A stretch of 64,000 nt of DNA, taken from Mojavia pulchra JT2-VF2. Its GTDB lineage: Bacteria > Cyanobacteriota > Cyanobacteriia > Cyanobacteriales > Nostocaceae. Positions 16,102-26,601 of the stretch are shown here, one piece after another. The notes under the pieces are model-generated. The model worked only from the letters and a program-made list of their open reading frames with translations, searched no databases and had not been told where the DNA came from. Every line of letters begins with the position of its first letter. Position 1 is the stretch's first letter. The DNA lies in the NCBI GenBank assembly GCA_019359325.1, contig JAHHHN010000001.1, positions 620,001 through 684,000 on the forward strand. The letters are read 5' to 3'. A program made the translations under genes and the position numbers.

Positions 16102-16818
16102 TTAACCAAACAAGCGTTTATATTCTGCCGTGACTATGCCGTAACATTCGCAAGCGGCTGTTTCCAAGCTTTTTCTATCAATAATCTGGATATGCCCACG
16201 CTGGTAACGGATTAAGCCCATGCTCTGAAGTTTACTAGCAGTTTCGCTCACTCCAGAACGCCTAACGCCAAGCATCGTGGACAGAAATTCTTGCGTGAGG
16301 GGAAGTGAGTGTGACCCTACACCATCGCTGCTCATTAGCAACCAACGGCACAGTCTTGCTTCTATTTGATGAAGACGGTTGCAGGCTGTGCTTTGTGAAC
16401 CCAAGACAATTACTGTATGTATGTAACGGTAGAGAAGCTTTTGCAGTGAGCCGCCAGTGTCGAACATCTCTTTGATAATGGAGGCTTTGATACGCACGGC
16501 TTGCCCTGGGATTTGTGCCAGCGTCCGCATTGGCGTCGTGCTTGCATCCATAAGAATTGGCACACCTGCCATCCCCTCACGCCCGATACAGCCGGATTCG
16601 ACTGTTGAGCCGTCCTCCATCACCGTTACCAGAGAGAGCAGTGAGTTAACAGGAAAATAGACATATGGAATAGGCTCATTAGGCTCGATGAGCACCTGTC
16701 CCAGAGAGAGCGAGACTATCTCCAGATGAGGATGCAAACGTTCTAGCTCATCAGGAGGTAATTTGGCAAGCAGTCGATTTTGCTTTTGTATTAATGCAAC
16801 TTGATGACTAGAAATCAC
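16102..16818 (-). CDS. Crp/Fnr-family transcriptional regulator
   Basis: A 238-aa protein with an N-terminal cyclic-nucleotide-type beta-roll (about residues 20-125) and a C-terminal winged helix with the recognition segment LTQEFLSTMLGVRRSGVSET (about 174-193). The effector domain has ESGCIGREGMAGVPILMD in the region of the phosphate-binding cassette but lacks the RxS-type cAMP signature, so cAMP binding is unlikely by sight. The start is GTG at 16816-16818, backed by AGGAGG six bases upstream. It stands alone. Members of this subgroup in cyanobacteria are uncharacterised Crp-like regulators. Confidence 0.88.
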   Translation of the reverse strand: MISSHQVALIQKQNRLLAKLPPDELERLHPHLEIVSLSLGQVLIEPNEPIPYVYFPVNSLLSLVTVMEDGSTVESGCIGREGMAGVPILMDASTTPMRTLAQIPGQAVRIKASIIKEMFDTGGSLQKLLYRYIHTVIVLGSQSTACNRLHQIEARLCRWLLMSSDGVGSHSLPLTQEFLSTMLGVRRSGVSETASKLQSMGLIRYQRGHIQIIDRKSLETAACECYGIVTAEYKRLFG

Positions 16819-16911
16819 AGATGCCTCCTGACATCGATAAGTTTAATAGTGCTAAGTTAACTTCAACCCAAGCGTAGCAACAAGGAAGAGCTTTGCCACA
16901 AAAGGAGCGCT

Positions 16912-18798
16912 TTATAAAGTCCGTGCTTGCCGACTTCGTACCCTTTCAGGGCTACCAGTGGGAATAGAAGCGATTAACTTCTGCGTATATTCTTCTTTAG
17001 GTTCGAGATAGATGCTTTGTGCTGTACCTTGTTCGACAATTTGACCGCGATTCATGACTAAAATGCGATCGCTCATAAATTTCACTACGCTCAAATCGTG
17101 GGAAATGAAGATATAAGTAAGTTGAAAATCTTCCTGTAATTCTTTTAAGAGATTTAAGACTTGTGCTTGCACTGATACATCTAGCGCTGAAACCGATTCA
17201 TCACAGATAATAAATTTGGGATTTAATGCCAAGGAACGGGCAATGCAAATTCGTTGACGTTGACCGCCAGAAAACTGATGAGGATAGCGGTTGATAGCAT
17301 CTGCACTCAATCCCACCCGTTCTAAAAGTTCAACAACACGTTCTCGCCGTTGTCGCTGTGTCTTACCAACAGAGTGAATTACCAAAGGTTCCATAACTGC
17401 GTCCCCAACCTTCATTCGTGGATCGAGGGAGCTAAAGGGATTTTGAAAAACGATTTGCATTTCCCGTCGCAGTTTCTGTAATGGTTCTCCTTTAAGGGTA
17501 GTAATATCTTGTCCCTCAAAGATAATCTGACCGCCCATCGGTTCAATTAAGCGCAGCAAAGTTCTGCCAAGAGTAGTTTTACCGCAGCCCGATTCTCCTA
17601 CTAATCCGACTGTTTCCCCTGGTTTGACATCAAATGAAACGCCATTCACAGCCATAGTGTAGCGTTTTGTACCGCCGAATATACCCCGTACCGGAAACCC
17701 AACTTTCAGGTTGCGAATTTGTAGTAGGGGTTGCTTTTCATTGAGGTTTGCTAATCTTTGAACTATCTCTTGGGTGGTAACTTCTGGTGGCGCCGAGGGT
17801 TGTTTCTCTTGGATTACCAATTGTCCTGTTGAACTCTCCTCTACACTCATGTAGTCAGAGACTGTGAGCAGTTTGTGAGGATGGCGGTTGAGTGTAGGAC
17901 GGCAAGCTACTAAGCCTTTAGTATAAGGATGTTGGGGATTGCTAAAAATTTGCTCCGCCGCACCATATTCTACAATCTTGCCTCTGTACATCACCGCTAC
18001 TTGGTCAGCAATTTCCGAGATTAACCCCAAGTCATGGGTGATGAAGATCATGGCCATATCGCGGCGCTGCTGCAATTCTCGCATTAACTCTAGAATTGTC
18101 GCTTGCACTGTTACATCTAAGGCTGTGGTGGGTTCATCAGCGATCAATAGTAATGGGTTGCAAGAAATTGCCATAGCGATCATTACCCGTTGCAACTGTC
18201 CCCCAGAAAGTTGATGCGGGTAACGTTCCAGCATAGCTTCTTTATGCTGCTTGACTAACTGTGCCAGTTTGCGATCATCTGGTTTAGGTGAATTGGGGTT
18301 AGTTTGGTTCCAGTTTTCGAGATATTGCTGTTCTATCTGCTCATCGCTAGGGAGCAGTTTAACTTCTTGCAGTCCGGCGATCGCAATTTTTTGCGCTTCA
18401 TGTGTTGACACCTTCTGATGTCGTAAAATCGCTTCTGTTAGCTGGAACCCAATGTTATAAACCGGATTGAGCGAACTCATCGGTTCTTGAAAAATCATCG
18501 CCATGTCGCCGCCCCGGTATAGCTGCATTTGCTCAGGCGGCAATTCGCGTAAATTGATTGGTGTGCCATTTTCCTGCGGACGAAACCAGATTTCTCCGCC
18601 ACTCACTCTACCGGGACTTTGTAACAAACCCATCACGGCTAGGGATGTTACTGATTTACCACTTCCCGACTCTCCTACTATTCCTAAAGTTTCACCTCGA
18701 TGCAGTTGAAAAGAAATACCATCAACGGCTTTGAGGATGTTGCCATCACCGGAAAATTCAACTTGGAGATTGCGAACCTCTAGGACAGTTTCTCTCAT
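16912..18798 (-). CDS. Opp/Dpp-type ABC transporter, fused double ATPase
   Basis: A 628-aa protein carrying two complete ATPase domains of the oligopeptide/dipeptide/nickel type, equivalent to a DppD-DppF fusion (as in YejF/GsiA). Domain 1: Walker A GESGSGKS (residues 42-49), signature [14 protein letters not shown], Walker [13 protein letters not shown]. Domain 2: Walker [10 protein letters not shown] (about 397-405), signature [14 protein letters not shown], Walker [13 protein letters not shown], where Pro is replaced by Ser, common in the DppF half. Each half ends with the family's C-terminal peptide-importer segment ([10 protein letters not shown]..., [11 protein letters not shown]). Permease and binding-protein genes are not adjacent, so the partners are elsewhere. 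Confidence 0.93.
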   Translation of the reverse strand: MRETVLEVRNLQVEFSGDGNILKAVDGISFQLHRGETLGIVGESGSGKSVTSLAVMGLLQSPGRVSGGEIWFRPQENGTPINLRELPPEQMQLYRGGDMAMIFQEPMSSLNPVYNIGFQLTEAILRHQKVSTHEAQKIAIAGLQEVKLLPSDEQIEQQYLENWNQTNPNSPKPDDRKLAQLVKQHKEAMLERYPHQLSGGQLQRVMIAMAISCNPLLLIADEPTTALDVTVQATILELMRELQQRRDMAMIFITHDLGLISEIADQVAVMYRGKIVEYGAAEQIFSNPQHPYTKGLVACRPTLNRHPHKLLTVSDYMSVEESSTGQLVIQEKQPSAPPEVTTQEIVQRLANLNEKQPLLQIRNLKVGFPVRGIFGGTKRYTMAVNGVSFDVKPGETVGLVGESGCGKTTLGRTLLRLIEPMGGQIIFEGQDITTLKGEPLQKLRREMQIVFQNPFSSLDPRMKVGDAVMEPLVIHSVGKTQRQRRERVVELLERVGLSADAINRYPHQFSGGQRQRICIARSLALNPKFIICDESVSALDVSVQAQVLNLLKELQEDFQLTYIFISHDLSVVKFMSDRILVMNRGQIVEQGTAQSIYLEPKEEYTQKLIASIPTGSPERVRSRQARTL

Positions 18799-19069
18799 AG
18801 GAGTTGAGTATGTATTTTTACTAAAAAGGTTTTGGAGTTAACAGTGATTCTAGCTTTTCACCCTTTGAAAGATATTGTTTTTACAGATTTTGCGTACAAT
18901 CCGTTATATAAGCACAACTGATAACTTAAAATATAACGAATTTAGCTGTTGTGGCTAAAATTTTTGTAAAAAGCATAAATGGATGTAAAAGATAATTGAG
19001 CTTTAAACCTCAAAAATATTTATCCCTTACATCCTGCAATCATCTATAACTCGTCAGCAGTACTTGCTG

Positions 19070-19633
19070 CTAAAACGGAATATCGTCAATATTTGGTTCT
19101 TCTTCTTTGACTACCGGATAGGTAGTTCGCTCAAAATTTTTAGGTTGGGGTGCAGGTTCCGGGTTGCTCACTTTCGGAGCTACGCTAGCATTACTTGCCA
19201 CTGGGGTAGCCACCGGACGTGATGATTCATAACTCGGCACATTGGTCTCTGGAGCATTAGATACTACAGATGAGGAAGCAGTTACTGAGGAATTTTTAGC
19301 TGCTGATGATGAAAAACTAGTAGTAGAACTGCCTCCTACGGCTTGAATTTGTTGTACTGTCAACTCAGCACGTTTTTCTTTGAAGCCTTCAGCACGATCA
19401 ACTGTATTCATACTTAATCTTCCTACCAAGATGACGCGATCGCCTTCGTGGTAATTATTTTGAATTTCTTTCGCCAAATTTCCCCAACTAACAACTTTCA
19501 AGGTTGCTGGTGGGTCTTCTGCTCGCTGAGAATTGGGAAACTGCACCAGCATTTCCGTAACTTCTAAATTATCGGCTGTAAAACGTAGTTGCGGCTCTTG
19601 AATAATTTCCGCCATCAAAACGCAGCTATTCAT
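19070..19633 (-). CDS. ssb: Single-stranded DNA-binding protein
   Basis: A 187-aa SSB. The OB-fold covers residues 1-105: it opens MNSCVLMAEIIQEPQLRFTA and contains LKVVSWGNLAKEI and GDRVILVGRLSMNTVDR. A low-complexity Ser/Pro/Val-rich linker follows (about 108-175), then the acidic tip EEEPNIDDIPF that docks replication and repair proteins. Start ATG 19631-19633 is backed by AGGAG 7 bases upstream. Cyanobacteria carry more than one SSB, and this one with a long linker may be the non-essential or stress type; that is inference. Confidence 0.93.
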   Translation of the reverse strand: MNSCVLMAEIIQEPQLRFTADNLEVTEMLVQFPNSQRAEDPPATLKVVSWGNLAKEIQNNYHEGDRVILVGRLSMNTVDRAEGFKEKRAELTVQQIQAVGGSSTTSFSSSAAKNSSVTASSSVVSNAPETNVPSYESSRPVATPVASNASVAPKVSNPEPAPQPKNFERTTYPVVKEEEPNIDDIPF

Positions 19634-19950
19634 TTCAATTCTCCTGATGATTCAAAAGTGCTGAGTGCGAAAGGAAGAAGTGAGATTTTTATATGTATTG
19701 CCATGTAATATCTATCTATATTCCTATTTGCATTTTGTAATATTTTCTCGATACATTTGGCTCTATATATTCTCAGCTTTGAGTCAGTTTTACCATAAAA
19801 GTCAAGCGAGGGAAGTCAACAGCAGTATAAACCCTGTTCACAACCTCCGCTTGACTAAAGCAAGCATTGAATTCTACAACTTATTAGTATAATTGTACCA
19901 CTTTGATAGCGGCTCAAGATTGTCCCTAGATGTAAAAAATTGGCAATATT
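19634..19950. other. Intergenic region between ssb and FAD monooxygenase genes
   Basis: 317 bases holding the promoter of the ssb gene (minus strand) and the 3' end of the upstream FAD monooxygenase gene. AT-rich; no reading frame or hairpin that I trust. Confidence 0.4.
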
Positions 19951-21183
19951 TTAAGTTTGCACATGAACCGGAAAAACACCCAAGGCAATCAAGCGTGCTG
20001 GCAAATCGCGCAAGATGGGCCAGCGCAGAAAAGCAGGTGGTTGAAAAGTTTGGTCTGAGCTCAGAACACGAGCAAATATCTGCTTTTGAATAAAAGTCTG
20101 AAACGTCTGAATAATCCGTGTGGGTAATTCCCGTTGACGCTGCACTTTTGCTAAATCTTTGAGTTCTACACGCTGATACTTGAGCGGTTTACTGAGTATA
20201 TTCGCCGCCACGACAGCATCTTGAATTGCATAGTTAATGCCAACTCCACCAACTGGAGACATGATATGAGCAGCATCACCAATCAGTAGCAAACCCGGAC
20301 GATACCAGCGTTTAACTCGATTCGATTCCACTGAGAGAAAAGCTACCTGTGACCAATCATGTAAGTTTTCTATGCGATCGCTTAACTCTGGCACAACTTC
20401 GACAACAGATTTTTTTAACTCCTCCAAACCAGCAGATCGCAGTTGCTGATAGCCGCCTTTGGGGATGACATAAGCAAGTTGCCACTCGTCACCACGATCC
20501 AACATGGCGATGAGGTGACCTTGAGCAATACGCCCCATACCCCCCTCAGCATCTTCTGGCTTGCGGGGTAGGCGGAACCAGAGGACATCCATTGGTGGTG
20601 AGGTTTCGATAGTCTCAAAACTCCCCAACTGCCGTAGCTTGGAATGGCGTCCATCCGCACCAACGGTAAGCATTGCTCGCACTTCGTGCCAACCCCCACC
20701 TCCTCGATAGCGTACACCTTGAATTACTCCATCTTCCTCAATTAATTCTTGAACATTTGCCCCCATTACCAACTGAAAATGAGGATATTTTTGCGCTTCT
20801 TGGGTAATAAATTCCAGAAATTTGACCTGGGGAAGCATTGTAATGTAAGGATAATGGGTTTTCAGGTGACTAAAATCTGCTAAAACGAGGCTATTTTGGG
20901 GAGTTTGAATTTGAATTCGGTGCATTTTGGCATGGGGTAGCTGTAGCAAGCGATCGCTTAAGCTCAATTCCTCCATAATCTCCATAACTGATGGATGAAT
21001 TGTGTCACCCCGAAAATCACGATCAAAGTCTTTGTGTGCTTCTAGCAATATTACAGGAATACCTTGACGCGCGAGTAAAAATGCCAGCACAGCTCCTGCT
21101 GGCCCGCCACCAACAATGCAACAATCTGTAGTTTGTACGTCTACAATGTCATGGGTAGGATTTGCGGATACAGAGTTAGCCAT
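19951..21183 (-). CDS. FAD-dependent monooxygenase (UbiH/PHBH family)
   Basis: With ATG 21181-21183 the protein is 410 aa. A TTG ten codons upstream is less likely because AAAGG lies at proper distance before the ATG. The FAD-binding Rossmann motif is CCIVGGGPAGAVLAFLLARQ, the middle DG motif is TVGADGRHSKLRQ, and the second FAD motif is LLLIGDAAHIMSPVGGVGIN. These three define group A flavoprotein aromatic hydroxylases and related oxidases (ubiquinone hydroxylase type). The substrate cannot be told. It is a monocistronic gene. Signs of transfer or decay are absent. Confidence 0.9.
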   Translation of the reverse strand: MANSVSANPTHDIVDVQTTDCCIVGGGPAGAVLAFLLARQGIPVILLEAHKDFDRDFRGDTIHPSVMEIMEELSLSDRLLQLPHAKMHRIQIQTPQNSLVLADFSHLKTHYPYITMLPQVKFLEFITQEAQKYPHFQLVMGANVQELIEEDGVIQGVRYRGGGGWHEVRAMLTVGADGRHSKLRQLGSFETIETSPPMDVLWFRLPRKPEDAEGGMGRIAQGHLIAMLDRGDEWQLAYVIPKGGYQQLRSAGLEELKKSVVEVVPELSDRIENLHDWSQVAFLSVESNRVKRWYRPGLLLIGDAAHIMSPVGGVGINYAIQDAVVAANILSKPLKYQRVELKDLAKVQRQRELPTRIIQTFQTFIQKQIFARVLSSDQTFQPPAFLRWPILRDLPARLIALGVFPVHVQT

Positions 21184-21323
21184 AACAACACCTTTGGAAA
21201 GGCCTAGAATCAAGGGTAGTTTCCTTTTGAGGTTGAAAGCTGTTTTTTTAACTTTTCGTATTCAGGTGAAACGTGTATGATGAGCGCTAAACTATCCTTT
21301 GTCATTTGTCCTTCGTTTGCAGT

Positions 21324-21365
21324 TAATAACTAATAACTAATGACTAATGACTAATGACCAATGAC
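21324..21365. repeat. Heptameric short tandem repeat, six units
   Basis: Six consecutive 7-base units: TAATAAC twice, TAATGAC three times, CAATGAC once. It lies directly upstream of the GTG of the MalK/UgpC-type ATPase gene, 14 bases from the start. Such heptamer arrays (STRR) are a known feature of heterocystous cyanobacterial genomes. Confidence 0.9.
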
Positions 21366-21379
21366 TATAATTAATACTC

Positions 21380-22705
21380 GTGGCGCAAGTTCTTTTAGAA
21401 AACGTTTATAAAAGTTTTCCCCCGCGAAAAGGGGAAAGTATTGCTTTACCAGCCCAATCTCCATTTACGCCTGGGAGCAAAACTGATGCAGAACCAGAAC
21501 GTGCAGACAGCATCAATGTCTTGCGGCGGATTAACCTGACGATCGCAGATGGGGAATTTATGGTACTTGTGGGGCCTTCGGGTTGTGGTAAAAGTACCCT
21601 ACTGCGGTTAATCGCTGGCTTGGAGACGATGACTGGTGGCAATATTTGGGTGGGCGATCGCTTGATAAATGACCTCCCTCCTAAAGAAAGAGACATTGCA
21701 ATGGTGTTTCAAAATTATGCTCTCTATCCTCACATGACGGTGTATGACAACATAGCGTTTGGGTTACGCCGCCGCTTTGGAGATGGGGAAACAGGGGAAG
21801 AAATCACCTTATCTCAGCATTTTCAAAACTGGGCTAAAAATCTCCTTGTGGGGGCGACAAGAAAGCTACCTAAAGGACTCCGCTACATTTCTGACAAAGA
21901 ACGAGAAGTGAATCGGCGGGTGCGTAATGTCGCTCAATTGTTGCAAATTGAAGCTTTGCTCAATCGCCTACCGAAACAGCTATCTGGGGGACAAAGGCAA
22001 CGAGTTGCACTAGGACGAGCGATCGCCCGTAATCCCCAAGTGTTTTTAATGGATGAACCACTTTCTAATTTAGATGCTAAATTGCGGGCAGAAACCCGCG
22101 CCCAAATTGTCAAGTTGCAACGCCAGTTGGGGACAACGACAATTTACGTCACCCATGACCAAACCGAAGCGATGACAATGGGCGATCGCATTGCAATTAT
22201 GAATCAGGGACAAATTCAGCAAGTCGCTTCTCCCTTAGAACTGTACAATCGCCCTGCCAACCTTTTTGTAGCAGAATTCATTGGTTCACCACCGATGAAT
22301 TTCATTGCTGTGGAGTTTCATGCTCCTCTATTAATTACCCATTCTCAATTTCGGTTCACACTTCCAGAAATTTGGGGAAATGCTCTGCAAAAATATGATG
22401 GACAAACTCTAATTTTAGGCATTCGCCCAGAACACTTCAGCGTTAGTGTAGCTGCTACGAAAAATTTACCTGTGCAAGTAGATTTGGTAGAAAATCTTGG
22501 TAATGACAGTTTTATCAGCGTTAGGCTTGCCGATGGAAATACAGCTAATTATCTACAGATACGAGTTCCACCAGACCGCTTAGTAAGTATTGGTGAGAAA
22601 TTGTGGTTATCGCTGATTCCAGAGAAGATACACTTTTTTGATCCGCAAACCGAGTTAGCGATATTTCCTAAAAACCAATTTCCGAGTTTGCCATTTGAGA
22701 AATAG
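21380..22705 (+). CDS. MalK/UgpC-type ABC transporter ATPase with insertions
   Basis: A 441-aa ATPase of the carbohydrate/glycerol-3-phosphate importer class. Walker A GPSGCGKST (residues 65-73), Q-loop MVFQNYALYPHMT, signature LSGGQRQR (201-208), Walker B VFLMDEP (221-227), D-loop SNLDAKLR, H-loop YVTHDQTEAM. The C-terminal 180 residues form the TOBE/regulatory domain with GIRPEHF. Compared with the usual layout it has two extra segments, about residues 14-45 after the first strand and about 134-177 between the Q-loop helix and the signature. The start is GTG at 21380. Membrane and binding-protein partners are not in the window. Confidence 0.92.
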   Translation: MAQVLLENVYKSFPPRKGESIALPAQSPFTPGSKTDAEPERADSINVLRRINLTIADGEFMVLVGPSGCGKSTLLRLIAGLETMTGGNIWVGDRLINDLPPKERDIAMVFQNYALYPHMTVYDNIAFGLRRRFGDGETGEEITLSQHFQNWAKNLLVGATRKLPKGLRYISDKEREVNRRVRNVAQLLQIEALLNRLPKQLSGGQRQRVALGRAIARNPQVFLMDEPLSNLDAKLRAETRAQIVKLQRQLGTTTIYVTHDQTEAMTMGDRIAIMNQGQIQQVASPLELYNRPANLFVAEFIGSPPMNFIAVEFHAPLLITHSQFRFTLPEIWGNALQKYDGQTLILGIRPEHFSVSVAATKNLPVQVDLVENLGNDSFISVRLADGNTANYLQIRVPPDRLVSIGEKLWLSLIPEKIHFFDPQTELAIFPKNQFPSLPFEK

Positions 22706-22858
22706 CTTAAAGCAAGCAGATTTGAGGTTATGACGGATTTAGAAAAAATTGGCGTTGCTGAGTTAAAATATGAATTTGCCTCACGATAGGTGCAGAAACT
22801 AAGAAGTTGGCATCTTTAATTATTGAATTGCATATTAAAATTCAGCAACGCCAAAAAA

Positions 22859-23851
22859 TTAAATCCCAATAAATACGCTTAAGGTTTGCTCGGCAGTAAT
22901 ATGGAATGTTGTACCCTCAAGTCCCTTAAAAATCGAACTTGATGTATCCTCAATCCGTGCAATCAAGTCTTTTGTACTACCTTGCATCGTGTAGAGTAAA
23001 AAATTATCTCCTTTGCGCTCAAATTTGTAACTTTCTTTAGCGCTCAGAACAATTCTATCTTCTTGGCTTATTCCTTTAATGATTGCCAAATCGCCACCCC
23101 CAGCCCCTTCATAGTATGCACTAGAGGAGTCTCCTAAGATGATCCGATCTCTACCTTGACCGGGGTTGAGGATGTCACTTTCCTTTGCACCTCTAGCAGT
23201 TGCATCTGTTCCAGATAAGGTGTCATCCCCACTACCCCCAACGAACACGTCATTTCCCGCTCCACCAATCAGGTTATCTTTGCCACCTCCTCCAGAGAGC
23301 GTATCATTGCCACCCAATCCTTTGAGCATGTTATTGCCAGCATCACCAGTGATACTATCTCCTCGCTCCGTACCAATCACATTGCGAAAATTCTCAACTT
23401 TTAATTTAAGCGTAGGGAATAGTTGACCAGAATAAATGTTTTTAATCCCAGCAACTGAAACATTCTGCGTAGCCAAATTTACAGTTATATAACCATCTGG
23501 AAGTGTCTCGGAAGCATCGATGAGATTTGCTTTTCCGGTAGCACCAATTACCTTCTCTATAGAATTAGCAAATATACCTAGCCTGTCTTCTTGAGAATTT
23601 CCTTTGTCTACTATGCTCGTAATTCCACTATAGAAATCGTTTACAAGCGCTGTTGGCTTCAGAACAATCAGGGTTTTAAAGTTCCTGTAAACAGCAGTAT
23701 CAAAACCTTTTCCTCCATCTAAAGCATCAGAGCCACCAGAGCCAATGAATTTATCATCTGCGTCAAATCCGCCGATAACATCATTTGCACTTGTTCCCCT
23801 CAAGATATCGGGCCCTGAAGTTCCCTCAATATCGTAGATAATTGTAGGCAT
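22859..23851 (-). CDS. RTX (hemolysin-type calcium-binding repeat) protein
   Basis: A 330-aa protein with glycine-aspartate nonapeptide repeats of the type GGxGxDxLxGG: one group near residues 17-55 (GTSANDVIGGFDADDKFIG) and the main group about 160-215 (GLGGNDTLSGGGGKDNLIG, then GAGNDVFVGGSGDDTLSG). These fold into a calcium-loaded beta roll outside the cell. There is no signal peptide; RTX proteins leave by type I secretion using a C-terminal signal, and the last 60 residues here would carry it. The start is preceded by AGGAGA. No type I exporter is adjacent. No enzymatic domain is visible, so a surface or matrix role is only a guess. Confidence 0.88.
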   Translation of the reverse strand: MPTIIYDIEGTSGPDILRGTSANDVIGGFDADDKFIGSGGSDALDGGKGFDTAVYRNFKTLIVLKPTALVNDFYSGITSIVDKGNSQEDRLGIFANSIEKVIGATGKANLIDASETLPDGYITVNLATQNVSVAGIKNIYSGQLFPTLKLKVENFRNVIGTERGDSITGDAGNNMLKGLGGNDTLSGGGGKDNLIGGAGNDVFVGGSGDDTLSGTDATARGAKESDILNPGQGRDRIILGDSSSAYYEGAGGGDLAIIKGISQEDRIVLSAKESYKFERKGDNFLLYTMQGSTKDLIARIEDTSSSIFKGLEGTTFHITAEQTLSVFIGI

Positions 23852-24018
23852 TTTCTAGATCTCCTGCTTGTGTGAATCAATACAATATTTTTGTGAAATC
23901 ATGGCATTCTCCCATAAGTTGGCTACAAATGGGTGCGGCTCTTGGTGAGACAGTGCAAGAGAGGGGATTTCTTGAAGAACTGCCGTAGCAGAATTCGTAA
24001 ATTTAATCCTTTTAAAGC

Positions 24019-24053
24019 CTACAGCCAACCAGTCTAAGACTGGTTGGCTGTAG
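24019..24053 (-). terminator. Perfect 16-bp hairpin after the nucleotidyltransferase fusion gene
   Basis: CTACAGCCAACCAGTC (24019-24034), loop TAA, then the perfect complement (24038-24053). It lies 20 bases beyond the stop codon of the gene ending at 24073 (minus strand) and upstream of the RTX gene. The following bases on the minus strand are only moderately T-rich, so it may act as terminator or as an mRNA-stabilising hairpin. Confidence 0.7.
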
Positions 24054-24072
24054 ACTATAGGCTCTTGATTAA

Positions 24073-26601
24073 TTAAACTTCCGCCGGATGTTGTTCTTGT
24101 TGCCTTTCCACAAACATCTGAACACGGGTGCGGTAGTTTCTTAAGGTTTCATCTACCCAATCGCGCTCATGGCTGTTAGCAAATAAATGTACTACTGGTT
24201 CACTGGCGTCTGGCAAAACTAACAACCAACTATCATCATAAGGCTGACAAATTTTCACCCCATCAATTAATTCAAGGTTTTGGGCGGGGTGAGTTTCGAC
24301 CAAATAACGCATCAGCGCTCCCTTAGCACTCCAAGGGCAACGTACTGTATAGGCTTTGTGAACTACGCGGGGCAATTCTGAGCGGACTGTAGCAAGCGAT
24401 CGCTCTTGGATCGTCAGCATCTCAATCAACTTGGCAATGCAGAACATCGCATCAAAGCCTGGATGCAGCTGCGGAAAGATAAAACCTGTGTCCCCACTAC
24501 CAGCCAACACCACATTGGGATATTTTTGCGAAGCCTCCATCAAAGCGGTGGGACTTGCTTTGGTACGGATTACCTTGCCATCATGACGACGGGCAACTTG
24601 TTCAACAGCACTAGAAGCATGAACTGGCACGACTACGGTTCCTCTGGGGTTAGAGGTTAAAATCATGTCTACCATCAGTGCGGTTAGCATTTCCCCGCGA
24701 ATTAGCATCCCGGATTCATCAACTAAAATTAGTTGTTCTCCGTTAGCTGAGACTTGAACCCCAAAGTTAGCTTTTAATGCCTCAACCACATGGCCTAGCT
24801 GAGTTAACAATCCTTCGCGATCCATTGTGGATACAGCGTGTTTATTCAGACTGGCGTTCAGCACCACCGCATCAGCACCAAATTTATCTAACATTTGGGG
24901 TAGAACTGCCCCAGATACAGAATAAACATAGTCAATCACCACTTTTGCTCGGCTGTTGCGGAGGGTAGAAACGTGCAAAAGCTTCTCAAATGCCGTGCAG
25001 TAACGGTCAATTACTTGGCTGGGGTAGGCGACATCACCGATTTCATGGATTTGCGCCCGCCGCATATCTTCTTTAAAATAAGCTCCCTCAATTTTCTTTT
25101 CTTGGGCTTTCGTGATATTAATGCCCTTGGCATCCATAAATTCAATCAAGATGTAGTCGGGGCGATCGGGGTGTACTCGTACATGAATACCGCCAGCTAC
25201 CGACATCGTGGGTATAACTGTCCGAGCTATGGGTACAGCTGTGGCATCTAGGTTTTGAATATCGACACCTACTGACATCAAGCCAGCAATTAGCGATCGC
25301 GTCACCATCCGCGATACATTACGCTGGTCACGAGAAACCGTAACTTTAGAACCAGGTTTTAAAGTAGAACCGTAAGCAGCCCCCAACTTCACAGCAAATT
25401 CTGGGGTGATGTCGATATTGGCTAATCCTTGTACCCCACGTTGCCCAAATAAATTTCGTTGGGCAGTGTTTCCCCAAATCAAGTTGATGTTTAAAACAGC
25501 ACCAGACTCAATCTTTTTACTAGGCCAAACACGCACACCAGGGCTGATTTGCGCTTCTTCGCCCACAGTCGAAAGTGAACCTACCACAGATGCTTCTAAT
25601 ACATGAGCGCGGCGATCTACACGAGTACCACGAGAAATCACACAGGCTGATAGATGCGCTTCTTCGCCAATAATTGCCCCATTCCAAACAATCGGTCGTT
25701 TGAGATTAGCATCAGCGCCAACTGTGACATTATCCCCAATTACAGTTCCTGCTTCAATTTGAACTCTTGCCCCAATCCGGCAATTGTCGCCAATAATTGC
25801 TGGAGTTTCAATAATAGCTGTTGGATCAATATAGGTGTTTTGGCCCCTCCAAACACCTGGAGACATCTGTTTGTAGGCAAATTCAAGATTAACTTTATTA
25901 TGTAAAGCATCATACTGAGCATCACGATAGGCATCTAAATGACCGACATCACACCAATAACCTTGGGCAATATAGCCATACATTGGCTCATCTTTTGCTA
26001 GTAGTAAGGGAAATAAATCTTTTGAAAAGTCGGATTCAGTGTGATCTGGCAAATACTCTAATACTTCTGGTTCAATAATGTAAGTACCAGTATTGACAGT
26101 ATCGGAGAAAATTTCACTAGTAGAAGGTTTTTCTAAGAATCGACTAATACGCCCTTCCTCATCAGTAATCACCACGCCAAATTCGATTGGGTTGGGGACG
26201 CGGGTCAAAATTAAAGTTGCTTTTGACTTTTTTTGTTTGTGAAATTCAATTGCTGCTGTCAGGTCAAAATCTGTGATGCTATCACCACTAATGACTAAAA
26301 AAGTTTCATCAAGGAGTTCGGCAATATTTTTTACGCAGCCTGCCGTACCGAGGGGTTGGTCTTCTTCCACAGCATAGGTCATCTGCACGCCAAAATCGCT
26401 ACCATCTTGAAAGTAGTCTCGCAGGACATCAGGTAAATAATGCAAAGTAGCAATAACTTCTGTAATTTGATGTCTTTTGAGAAGATTAATGATGTGTTCG
26501 GCAATGGGCCGATTTAAAATGGGCACCATAGGTTTGGGCAGATCGCAAGTTAACGGGCGAAGCCGCGTTCCCGAACCGCCTGCCATCAGCACTGCACGCA
26601 T
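24073..26601 (-). CDS. Sugar-phosphate nucleotidyltransferase fused to phosphomutase-like domain
   Basis: An 842-aa fusion. Residues 1-235 form a GT-A nucleotidyltransferase with [29 protein letters not shown] and [12 protein letters not shown]. Residues about 250-370 form left-handed beta-helix hexapeptide repeats ([20 protein letters not shown]). The rest resembles an alpha-D-phosphohexomutase. It is often annotated as mannose-1-phosphate guanylyltransferase/phosphomannomutase. However, the mutase catalytic loop (normally TASHNP) reads [18 protein letters not shown], the metal loop (normally DGDGDR) reads [12 protein letters not shown], and the sugar loop (normally GEQSGH) reads GSGDTGFIF. 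So mutase activity is doubtful. Start ATG has a strong GGAGG five to six bases upstream. A strong hairpin follows the stop. Confidence 0.9.
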   Translation of the reverse strand: MRAVLMAGGSGTRLRPLTCDLPKPMVPILNRPIAEHIINLLKRHQITEVIATLHYLPDVLRDYFQDGSDFGVQMTYAVEEDQPLGTAGCVKNIAELLDETFLVISGDSITDFDLTAAIEFHKQKKSKATLILTRVPNPIEFGVVITDEEGRISRFLEKPSTSEIFSDTVNTGTYIIEPEVLEYLPDHTESDFSKDLFPLLLAKDEPMYGYIAQGYWCDVGHLDAYRDAQYDALHNKVNLEFAYKQMSPGVWRGQNTYIDPTAIIETPAIIGDNCRIGARVQIEAGTVIGDNVTVGADANLKRPIVWNGAIIGEEAHLSACVISRGTRVDRRAHVLEASVVGSLSTVGEEAQISPGVRVWPSKKIESGAVLNINLIWGNTAQRNLFGQRGVQGLANIDITPEFAVKLGAAYGSTLKPGSKVTVSRDQRNVSRMVTRSLIAGLMSVGVDIQNLDATAVPIARTVIPTMSVAGGIHVRVHPDRPDYILIEFMDAKGINITKAQEKKIEGAYFKEDMRRAQIHEIGDVAYPSQVIDRYCTAFEKLLHVSTLRNSRAKVVIDYVYSVSGAVLPQMLDKFGADAVVLNASLNKHAVSTMDREGLLTQLGHVVEALKANFGVQVSANGEQLILVDESGMLIRGEMLTALMVDMILTSNPRGTVVVPVHASSAVEQVARRHDGKVIRTKASPTALMEASQKYPNVVLAGSGDTGFIFPQLHPGFDAMFCIAKLIEMLTIQERSLATVRSELPRVVHKAYTVRCPWSAKGALMRYLVETHPAQNLELIDGVKICQPYDDSWLLVLPDASEPVVHLFANSHERDWVDETLRNYRTRVQMFVERQQEQHPAEV

